Assembly (NCBI GenBank): GCA_026874595.1
Contig: CM049312.1
Span: forward strand, 57,479,429 to 57,543,428
Reading direction: 5' to 3'
DNA length: 64,000 nt
From: Sipunculus nudus
Taxonomy: Eukaryota > Annelida > Sipuncula > Golfingiida > Sipunculidae
Notes under the pieces: model-generated
Told to the model about the DNA's origin: nothing
The model's database searches: none
The model's input: only the letters and a program-made list of their open reading frames with translations
Translations under genes and position numbers: made by a program
Shown: piece by piece, positions 24,125 to 33,104 of the stretch
How the letters are laid out: the number at the start of each line of letters is the position of its first letter
Numbering within the stretch: position 1 is the first letter of the stretch

Positions 24125-24257
24125 AGTGTATGATATTAATCCCCTATACAAGAGGGTATATGATATTACCCTTCTTCAAGTGGATATAAGATATTAACCC
24201 CTTACAAGAGTGTATATGATATCATCTCCCTACGAGAGGGTATATTAACCCTTTAAG
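24125..24257 (+). repeat. 28-bp tandem repeat, 4.7 copies
   Basis: Units at 24125, 24153, 24181 and 24209 are each exactly 28 bp; a partial unit starts at 24237. The shared pattern is GTATATGATATTAACCCC followed by TACAAG. Units differ from each other at several sites, so the array is not recent, yet its period is unbroken. Confidence 0.92.
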
Positions 24258-24543
24258 ATTTTCAAAAGGAGCATAAACTCTTTGAATACATTGCGCAGAG
24301 GTCTAAATTAATTAATTCCACCTTACACACAGCTACTAAAGCCTGTCGTTTTTTTATAAATCAATATTGATGTCTCAATATTGGATTTTCAGTATTTGCT
24401 GAGAAATGCTGGTGAATAAATGCTTATTATCATAGTATATCCCCGATCTGTTGATCTTTATTATTGATTATTTACTGAAACGTTTATTTAGCTGATTATG
24501 TGTGGAGTATTAAGCTATGATATGCCAGACTTTTTAGAGCAGG

Positions 24544-24837
24544 TGTTATAAACAGATCACGTATGCGTGATGAATACAAATTTTGTAATGGATATAAAAA
24601 AATCAGATTCTGTAACACCAGGCACCGTGAGATGTCTAGGGGAATGAATAAAGAAGTCAGAGTTTTTTTGTTACAAATAACTATAATTTATTCTTAAAAC
24701 AACCCTAACATTACAGTACACTAAATCAATACAATACACCGTACAATAACACAGTATAACATCAAATCAATATAATCACACAGTCTAATAAACAAAGTGC
24801 ACAGTACCTGGATACCACCACCGCCACAGCGACAAGT
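24544..24837 (-). mobile_element. Truncated LTR-like copy
   Basis: Starts TGTTATAAACAGATCACG, missing the GGAACCTAATATC block seen in other copies. It then follows them through AGGCACCGTGAGATGTCTAGG, the AATAAA-bearing region and the CCTGGATACCACCACCG block. Homology stops near 24837, where sequence of a different repeat begins. In sense, the promoter half of the LTR is missing. Confidence 0.8.
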
Positions 24838-24855
24838 TCAAGGTGTGCCGGAGAA

Positions 24856-25090
24856 TTTTTAAGTTGGGAAAGTAATCAGAGAGCGCAGACCTCCACCATA
24901 TGGCATCGTCAGAAATGCAGCATTTTTCCAGATCACCCGCACAATGTAATCAGTTGTTTCTTGTCTCATCGCCGAGCTAACCTGAAAATTTCATCAAAAT
25001 CCGTGAATAATTTGTTGAGTTATGTTTTTAACAGACAAACAGACAGAAAAACAGGCAGACAAAAATACGGCGGCAAAAAGATATCCTCCT
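24856..25090 (+). repeat. Interspersed repeat ending in ACAGACAAACAGAC
   Basis: Contains CATTTTTCCAGATCACCCGC, TTCTTGTCTCATCG, AATTTCATCAAAATCCGTGA, TGAGTTATG and a run of ACAGACAAAC words. These are in the order I know from a repeat common in marine invertebrate genomes (AAATCCGT...GAGTTAT...ACAGACAGAC...). Family assignment is from memory only. Confidence 0.55.
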
Positions 25091-25109
25091 TTCCCACAAA
25101 TAAAGGGAA

Positions 25110-25963
25110 GAAAACGGCATCAGACGCAACATTAATCGCTACTTTTTAGTTTTAAGTGTATATTATTCGATAACACAGGTCTTTAGGTGGAAAAGAAGGA
25201 ACCCTCTTGAAGAACCCTACAATATCGAAAAAAAAATTGTATTCAGTGTGGTAGAATATGACACACTCATACGCGGCGAGAGATACAGATGCAAGTGAAT
25301 TAAAGTAGGACTTTTGGCCAAGCTCGGTAGATCATAGTGAGTGGTTTGGTATGAATGCCGACTGGTAACTTTCTAGACCAATAAAGTAAGGCGCATGTCT
25401 AGACCAATTTTTTAAAATGTCCATATACCTAACTTGTATCTTGAGGGTTTTTTCAGGGTGAACCAGTTAACTGAGAACATTTGTAAGCCGAGTCTAGTAT
25501 TTCAAAATAATGCATACTATTCAAAGTAAGCCATCACGGAAGTGTACTAAACCATAGAAACACCCCGGTGACAAAGACCCCTTAATGTAATTTGATTACC
25601 AGCGGGAGTTACACGCGTCAAGTCTCGGGGTTGTCAAATCTCGAGTATTCCCGTGTGGATCCGAAGATTCCCGACTGGATGCGAAGGAGCCGCACACCGC
25701 TTCCCGGATGTTTCATGTGTTAACACTATGCTTGTGATATTAGAGCTGTTATTGCGCCAAAGGTATTGTCGTTTATCGAAAATCAGAACATTTGGTCGAG
25801 GGCGCTGATTCCTGTAAATTGTACATAATATGGTGCCGAACAGGGGAAAACGTCTCCTCTTTGATAAGCAGAATGCAAGTTTATTAAACATTTATGAAAA
25901 ACACTCATATATATTGATCAGCCATATTGATAATTTCGAGATTGTATTTACGTACATATATAT
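25110..25963. other. Non-coding stretch, nothing recognised
   Basis: 25655-25685 has TGTGGATCCGAAGATTCCCG, weakly like repeat C. No gene is supported. Confidence 0.5.
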
Positions 25964-26101
25964 TAATTATATAAATAAAGAGGAATCAAGTTTCGTCAGA
26001 CATCCTTGCGACTACGTAGTTTTTGCAAAACATGTTGCACTCCTCAGGTAAGACTGTCTGAAAGTCTGACGAAACTTGATTCCCCTTTATTGATATAATT
26101 A
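25964..26101. repeat. Inverted repeat, 38-bp arms, 62-nt loop
   Basis: The arms 25964-26001 and 26064-26101 are reverse complements with about two mismatches; the central block is GGAATCAAGTTTCGTCAGAC. The loop contains ACTACGTAGT and TTTTGCAAAACATG, themselves short palindromes. This fits a small foldback element or one half of a longer element's terminal structure. Confidence 0.88.
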
Positions 26102-26306
26102 TAAAGCTCCAGTGTAAGATCATAGAGCACTCTAGTAGCTGTTTATTGCAGGAAACCTGTAGATTAATTTACATACATATTGATGTATATAGCGGGATAT
26201 TTATGTATGTATATACACGTATTATTATATGTGTATCTCTGACTACGTATATGTGTTTGTGTGTATCCTAATTATACTAATAGTTATGTTGTCTGTGCGT
26301 GTGTGA

Positions 26307-26309
26307 ATA

Positions 26310-26390
<81 letters not shown>
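26307..26390. repeat. (AT)n microsatellite
   Basis: About 40 AT units with one AAA interruption near 26351. It directly borders the LTR copy that follows. Confidence 0.97.
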
Positions 26391-26395
<5 letters not shown>

Positions 26396-26610
26396 CATGT
26401 ATCTGTTTATTATGCGCCTGGCGTTTTGTGTTAGGCTCAATTCCTGGGCGTTGCCATGGGAACCGTACTGGTTGAACCCTGGCGTGTAGAGACACAGCGC
26501 TCATTGTAGTCTAGAATTTTCGGATCTGTTCATGCGCAATGGGCGCGGGTGTATTGTTGTGTTTGGAACGTTCGAGAAAGGGGAAGTTTCTGCGCTTCGG
26601 GTAAAAAAGC

Positions 26611-26620
26611 TATAAATAGG
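26611..26620 (+). promoter_or_regulatory. TATA box of the LTR
   Basis: TATAAATAGG lies about 220 bp inside the LTR and 420 bp before its AATAAA. The copy at 53622-54410 has TATAAATAA at the equivalent place (reverse strand, near 54202-54210) and the copy at 62072 has TATATAAAG, so the element is kept across copies. Confidence 0.6.
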
Positions 26621-27031
26621 GGCCGTGTTTAGAATCGGCAGAGAGAAAAATACCAGCGGACACGGAAGCGTGTGACTCTCTCGTCAGTTTTTGGGACCTT
26701 TCCGTTACTTGCAGAACTTACGTATATATACTACGGATTTTATACAGACTTAATATACGGATTGTCTTCAGTTTGCCTTTGGGATTATTACCAGATCTTC
26801 ACTTTTGGATTACAACAGATTGTTTTAGAGTCGGACTATTCTATGAAAAGATTTACAAGTACTGTTCATCTGGATAATTTGTGTTAAAGAACACTTGTTG
26901 AGCTGTGACAGCGGTGGTTTCCAGAAATCAAAGCGTATGATCCGGACACACTGGTGATGTACATTTTTGTTTTTTGTTATACTGTGTAATTTTATTGATT
27001 TAGTGTATTGTAATGTTAGGATTGTCCTAAA

Positions 27032-27037
27032 AATAAA
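27032..27037 (+). terminator. Polyadenylation signal of the LTR
   Basis: AATAAA sits in a block that is conserved in every copy with that region (for example 53779-53784 on the reverse strand). It would mark the end of R in a retrotransposon LTR. Confidence 0.55.
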
Positions 27038-27199
27038 TTATAATTATTTGTTTACAAAAAAACACTGACTTCTTTATTCATTCCCCTAGACATTTCATGC
27101 TGCTTAGTGTTGCGGAAGCTGATTTTTTTTATCTCCGTAACAAAATTTATGTTCGTCACGATTACGTGATCTGTTGATATTAGGTTCCGTAACAATATA

Positions 27200-28525
27200 T
27201 ATAGCGAGTGTTTATGCGAGTGCTAACAATAATGGTAGCAACAGTTTGAGATAGAGAGGGGGCAGCAAAACATATAAACAAAACAAAACAACATTGCCAT
27301 TATTGATGATATTATAATATGAATAAATCAGGTTTATGTTTCTTTATTTATTCCTTTACACCACATTAACCTCCAAATATGTTAAAAAGGAAGGAATATT
27401 CTTTCTTAATCACCCCAGCGGCAAGCCGTAGGTAATAAAAGATACCCCTTATATTGACAAAAATGCAGAAGAAGCATGTCTTCCAAGAACAAAATCTCAT
27501 TTGTGTTGTTAGAATTTTCTCATTTGTTGTTTGTTAACAGAAAGACTTGTTCATCTGATTTGGAGATATAAGTACGGGGTAGCGCGTTCTTGATTCCTTT
27601 CAATACTTTTTATTACTATTCAATCCCATCATACATTTTTGCCATTCAAAGGCAAATGAGCCATTTCCATTATCAAGTATGTCTCTGCTGTCGATTCTCT
27701 CTTGGGAATGTTTGTATTCTACAGTTCCATATTTTGTGCTTTGGTTCACTGTGAATTCTTCTAAAGAAACAACTGATGTTTCATACTAAGGTGGCATTCA
27801 GTTTTACTTGAACCTGCAATTAACAAAGACCTTATTGTAATATGACAACTAGCTTTGGTATAGAAAAGTTATGAAGGCGATAACATGAATAAGCGTTGAT
27901 ATGTCGTTATAAAACATTTGAACAAACAGGAGAGTCATCCAAATCCCTCAAGGTGAACCAAAAATCAAAGGCCCGCACAGAATGCTTCACATGTTGCCTT
28001 AAATATTAAAACTATATCCTGCCTTTATATTCCAATTCTGCCTTTTTAACCAGAAACGTTTTCACGTCTTTTATCACACCGATCTTCTCTGTACTATGGT
28101 GAAGCATAGTTTTTTTTTCGTTTGTATGTGATATTTAAAATGGAAAACGCAGAGACAGTCGTAAAACAGAACTAGCCATAAACTGGTAATCGTTAGATCG
28201 CATTTTCACGTCCATTAAACATACCCGTTTGTCAATTATGGTGAAATCTGATCGAACCTCTGTATCTCAAATTTAAATCTTTTATTCCAGAATTTTTGCA
28301 TAAATTAAAGCACTTTGAAATAATTTAAGGGGAAAATACCCAGAAAATTTGATTAACTCAGTAATTTAATGTGACAGAACCCAATAATGCAAACGAGACC
28401 ATTTCAGCGCATGGACGATATTATATAGCAACAGATGACCCGTTTTATGTCAAATTTAACTCTGTTTTTTATATTCAGTAGGCATCCGATTACGTTATGT
28501 CGTAATTTCCTAAAAAAGAGTAATA
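27200..28525. other. AT-rich non-coding stretch
   Basis: Nothing recognised. Confidence 0.5.
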
Positions 28526-28707
28526 TACAGTAAAACCTTGCCCAACGACCAACTCGGCCTAGTGACCATCTCAAGATAATGATCACTTTTTTAAGGTTCC
28601 AATTCTTGTTTACTATATCTATCAGACCTCGCTTATATGACCTCCTCGAAAATACGACCACTTCATCGAGGTCTGGTTTGTGGTGGTAATTTCGAGGGTT
28701 CACTGTA
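28526..28707. mobile_element. pogo/Tigger-like MITE
   Basis: Ends are CAGTAAAACCTTGCCC on the left and, on the other strand, CAGTGAACCCTCGAAATT. TA dinucleotides flank both ends (28526-28527 and 28706-28707), the TA target duplication of the Tc1/mariner/pogo superfamily. The inside repeats ACGACC and GACC words near each end (CAACGACCAACTCGG; ATACGACCACTTCATCG), as in the known TACAGTAAAACCTCG-type non-autonomous pogo elements. The length of about 180 bp leaves no room for a transposase. Confidence 0.75.
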
Positions 28708-28709
28708 TC

Positions 28710-30278
28710 AAATTTTCAATGTATGACATGTAAATTGAGGAAATAAGCTGTGAATATTGTAAGTTAATCTATATTTTATTTTCATCTACATGGTCAAACG
28801 AGGTGATGGGTCCGTTTCTTTGTTCACAAACAGATAGCATAATCAAAGATTAATTCAAGGATAACCTATACATAATTAATTTTTATTTGTTGAACAAGTT
28901 TTAATGCGCTATAATCCGTTCCACCCGCCCTGTCCACCTGTGGTTTCGCGATTATAATAAAGATATATTCACGACGTACAAAAACCATGTGTGTATGTGT
29001 GTGTGAGAGTGAGACAGAAAAAATAAGAAAGAAGGAAAGAAAAAGAATAAAATGAATAAACAAATAAAATCTAGTTGACTTTATTGAGATTATGTGATGC
29101 GATCCTTTGCCATTAGATTCCAACACGTTAACATTAAGGAAGACAGGGAAACCCACCCCCACATCGGCAGTTTGGTCGCCAGTGTGACGGGCCTATCCAG
29201 TAAAATTCTGATAAAGCCCTTCTCCGCAGGCTAAAAGCTATTTTTTCCAAATTTTCGGCCCTATTTCTGCTTATATTTCTGTTTATTCGTGATGGCCAGA
29301 ACTTAACTTGTAACTTATACACTGACTGTGAGCCATAAGAGCAGGGAACCACGTTATAGATGTCAGGCTCACGTATTTCCATATGTTTTATTCCATGCAT
29401 GTTTGAGAGTCCAGCTTTAATGAGAGCCCGACTCCCCGAAATCCGCGCCTCAGGCAGGCGGCCACTGTCGAAAAGCCAAAGATAAAAATCAAGATTTTAT
29501 GCCTGCATTAAAGCTATATCCTCTTGATCTAATTAGCTTTAACGTCTGTTGGAGACAAGATCTGAATTACAATGAGGTAATGGTTATTTCTTCTGAATAA
29601 CATAACCAATAATGAGTCCTTTAAATGTTTCACTCTTGGACGTTTATTGTGCTAAAATGGCACCTACAGCAATGGGATATGATTGAAGCATCAATAATGA
29701 TAGTTTCTCTGTGAATGTTTCATTATAACGATTAACAATATAAAACGTCTAAATAACATGATTGTTATTTTAATTAATCTATCGTCTCACTTGTGAAATT
29801 ATGAGAAGTATACATTTATTTATTTAAATAAAATATTATTTTGCACGCTCTCTCATATTTATAACAACCATTCAAATCTATTAGCTGACGTCTGCGTTTT
29901 CTGTTTGGTATACTCCTTTTCTTTAAATTTATTCTAACAATAAGTAAAGACTCAAATGCCAAAATAAATGCATGGGGATTCGAGACTGAACAATATATTT
30001 GTAAGGCCTATTAATTTCGAAGATTTGATTTAGGGCCATGTTTATGAATTTGACTTTTTTTAACCAGAACACTAATCACCATGTACAGCTGTATTTGAAT
30101 AGATATATGGAAAGACACTTTACAAATAATAATGGAAACATCTCAAATCAAGCAAGTGCTTATTGTTCTCGTCCTTGACTGCCGTTTGACTTGAGGGATA
30201 TGGGTATGCAAGAAAATGGAACCACATCCAAGATGTAATCGTTAATTACACTTTTATTCTAATTTGGACGACAAGGTT
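28710..30278. other. Non-coding stretch, nothing recognised
   Basis: Frames of 88-98 codons at 28866-29400 (reverse strand) are low complexity or unrecognised. Confidence 0.5.
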
Positions 30279-30372
30279 TATGACGTGGTCCAGTGGAGAA
30301 GTTTAAGTACTTCGGAGTTGTACGTCCCCGGTTGAAACGCCACTGGTGCCCCAATGAAATGGTGAAATCTAG
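30279..30372 (+). repeat. tRNA-derived SINE, copy 1
   Basis: A degenerate A-box (GACGTGGTCCAGTGG) is followed 36 bp later by a B-box (CCGGTTGAAACGCC), then CACTGGTGCCCCAATGAAAT and GGTGAAATC. The tail words match the copy at 32243 (GCTGGTGCCCTAATGGCATA, ATGGTGAA). A-box to B-box spacing and order identify an RNA polymerase III head of tRNA type. It is 5'/3' truncated and certainly not a working tRNA. Confidence 0.7.
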
Positions 30373-30433
30373 AAAAAAATTATATATAGATACTTATGCT
30401 TCAGTACCTTTGAACATCTGCAGATAAAACCTT

Positions 30434-30435
<2 letters not shown>

Positions 30436-30480
<45 letters not shown>
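30436..30480. repeat. (AT)n microsatellite
   Basis: About 22 AT units, 64 bp after the SINE copy. Confidence 0.97.
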
Positions 30481-30481
<1 letters not shown>

Positions 30482-31308
30482 CATATTTCTTGACTTTAGT
30501 GCATACGCAAGTTATGAACTGACCAAGGAATAATATTTCCGATTATTTTATTTTTTATTACCAATATGTTCCAACATCATCCTAAAGTTCTATTTATTCC
30601 TTACCAATTATTAATCAGATAAATGTGTGCACCTTAGGTCCAATACCTAAACATTTATCCTATACCTGGTCTGTACCTGGATGGATACGGATATTGTTAA
30701 AAGGCTTGTCGACCAATCAGGGCCGGACAACCACACGTCCAACGATAACAAATTCGTATGCAAATTGCTTCTTGGGTCCCATAAATTGTAATTTGTCAAA
30801 TACGAAAACCATCAGTATAAACCCGATGAAACTAATTTCCTGAGTAGCGCTCCTGGGGGAACGGGGCGATATCGTACATTAAATGTAAGGCATAAAGCAT
30901 TGATGCTTCCTGAGTGACACACGGGGCCACGGTTGACGCATGTGGGACAATGACGACGCAACTGCAAGTGTGCATTGGCTATAGCGCGAGTCATTAATAT
31001 TTCAGACCGGCTGATGGGCCCACACTGCAGGAAGACATCCTTGCAGCCTTCAATGAGCGCAGTATGAGAAGCTCACACCCAGGAGGGCAATTAAATGAGG
31101 AGGTGTCGTCTCGCTATCCGTGATACGTGCAACACGACAACCCACACTACCATAGGAAATTTGTTGATGACTAACTTGGTCTCGCTGGCACGCTCGTTTA
31201 CTCTGATCCAAAGATCACGAGCTACTTCTAGTCCCAGGAAGTGCAGTACTCGAAGGTACGTTAACTTGTCTCTTATCCGATGTCGTAAAATATATAATCT
31301 CTCCTTCC

Positions 31309-31311
<3 letters not shown>
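30481..31311. other. Non-coding stretch, more GC at 30700-31270
   Basis: Overlapping frames on both strands (60-99 codons) occur at 30812-31394, but none is recognisable and the longest run into the (AT)n tract. Confidence 0.45.

Positions 31312-31360
<49 letters not shown>
31312..31360. repeat. (AT)n microsatellite
   Basis: About 24 AT units, uninterrupted. Confidence 0.97.
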
Positions 31361-31362
<2 letters not shown>

Positions 31363-32242
31363 GTATTAAAAAAATAAAGTTTATCATATTTTAAAATTTG
31401 TATTTGTTAATAAGTTACGCGAACGATTCTGCTATTGGAAAAGTACGTCTCTCATATAATTTCTATTGCTATTGATTTTACATTCATTTGAATATGACTA
31501 GCATGAGGTAGATTTCGTTTGTGCTCTTTTATCAGTTGTTTTTTTCTTACACTTACAATTTACAATTCTAAGTGATTATTATTGTTATCACAAAACAATT
31601 TTGCCCCAGTTCATATACAGCAAAACTGATCTGCACAAGAACATTTTTATGGGGGGGGGGACTAATTTTTTTCTAATGCCCATTTTCATTGTTGCGCGTA
31701 ACTGATAATGCTTATATTGGTTCAAGTGTGATCGTTTTTGAGTCAGCGTTAATGTACGTATTAAGTTCAAAGACAATTTTACTCGATTTTCTCTCAAGAA
31801 CGTTAAGTGTAAACTAGTAAATGCCTGTGCCTTGCATAATTTAAATAATATACCTGCGGCAAGAGGTATATTATTTTTTATCGCCATTGGTTAGTTGGTA
31901 TTCAACTTTCCATGAATCATATTAACTGATTTTGATAATATTCTTTAGAGGGTTAAAAAAAAAACTCTCCCTGAAACTTAAAGGTAATCCGGTAGACCGC
32001 CAGGGAGACCGTCGCCAATCTTTGGCATAAGTGACCGCCTTTGTTTTGGCCATCAATACTGACTTGTAATGCAACCATCGTTTTGGTGAACCGTCGCATA
32101 CTTCGGTTGGTTAGGATTGATACATAACCTGCGCAAACGTAACAAACAGAATCAGGTAGGGATTTTGGTAACACTCCGAATAAGAATGCTGGATGAGGTA
32201 TATGTAGGATGAGTCAAGCTTAATATCTCTGCTATTGTAGGG
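31361..32242. other. AT-rich non-coding stretch
   Basis: Nothing recognised. Confidence 0.5.
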
Positions 32243-32415
32243 ATAGGACGTAGCCTAGCGGTTAAGGCGTCGGACTTCAGAGCTAAAAGGTTCCCGGTTC
32301 GAACACCGCTGGTGCCCTAATGGCATAATGGTGAATTATCACTCGATCACTAGATATTCGGTCTGATGTCGTAACGACCGGTTATGACACATGGATTATT
32401 CCGAACCGCACTCAT
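32243..32415 (+). repeat. tRNA-derived SINE, copy 2 (best preserved)
   Basis: The A-box is TAGCCTAGCGGTTAAGG (32251-32267) and the B-box GGTTCGAACACC (32296-32307), both close to the pol III consensus. The stretch between them reads like tRNA arms, but the whole does not fold to a full modern tRNA. The non-tRNA body contains GGTGCCCTAATGGCATAATG and CTGATGTCGTAACGACCGG, TTATGACAC. The body words recur at 52408-52560, defining a family. Confidence 0.8.
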
Positions 32416-32932
32416 TTTGTTCGACAAACCCTATTTGTTTCGTACGTCTTAATTGGCCAAATATGCCTTCTGGCTTAACAAGTGGCATTATTTAAGATAT
32501 GGGCTGCTGAACACATAGCCTTGTTATATATGCCTGAGACATTTGATGTTCCTATTTATGAAGATGCTGATTGAAGTTAGGGTTAAAGCTTTGTCTACCC
32601 TTTTGCCCACCCGTTTAGCAAAATCCGCCAATGCGTATAGTTTGGCAACCTTGATCCCCACTCAATGGACAGTGCCCCCAAACAGGCCATTGACCCATCC
32701 TCATTAAAAGATTTTTTTAAAAATAATATCTCTAATTCCGGACTGAGCATTAAGGAGGCATCATCTGTTGAGCTTTCATATCTTACTGAATTATGTAAAT
32801 GTATTAATTTAGTAAGAACACAGCAAGACTAGTATTAAGAACAGTATTAAGAAAAACTAGGTTGACCCTCAGCACTGCTTGCTATTGTTACAATTATCGG
32901 GGATAACTGAACATTACAATAAGCCTTAATAT

Positions 32933-33100
32933 GACCAATGGGTGTATAGTTTTAGGTCGGATTCAAATCCAGCTTATTTTTTTTGTAATTAGAAACTTTG
33001 TATTCATTCTAATTTTTCTAATTAGAAACCTGTACGTACGCCTTAATATGGTTTTAGGTCGGTTGGAATTCCGGCTTTAAATTTTCTAATTAGAAAGTAT
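32933..33100 (+). repeat. Degenerate 107-bp tandem duplication with TAATTAG words
   Basis: GCCTTAATATG, TTTTAGGTCGG and CTAATTAGAAA occur in the same order starting at 32933 and 33040. The word TAATTAGAAA is present three times. Confidence 0.6.
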
Positions 33101-33104
33101 GTCA

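Larger units (their letters stand above)
26391..27194 (+). mobile_element. Solo LTR-like copy, sense strand, full length
   Basis: This is the only copy in plus orientation and the easiest to read. It starts (A)GTTACATGTATCTG, carries a TATA box TATAAATAGG at 26611-26620, then GAGAGAAAAATACCAGCGGA, an AATAAA signal at 27032-27037, the conserved TTCTTTATTCATTCCCCTAG block, and ends GTTCCGTAACA. The flanks are ATAT at 26387-26390 and ATAT at 27195-27198, a 4-bp target duplication, although this is ambiguous inside an AT tract. The first T of the terminal TG is A here. The U3-R-U5 order of signals is that of a retrotransposon LTR; no gag or pol sequence adjoins it. Confidence 0.85.

Noticed and set aside
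24125-24257. CRISPR array
   Set aside because: Units are contiguous and degenerate without unique spacers, and the DNA is clearly eukaryotic.
25964-26101. Hammerhead ribozyme
   Set aside because: A CTGACGAAAC word is present, but the required CTGATGA-stem-GAAA core with three helices could not be drawn.
32243-32312. Functional tRNA gene
   Set aside because: A- and B-boxes are present, but arm pairing is poor and the sequence continues into a body shared with other copies, so it is a SINE.
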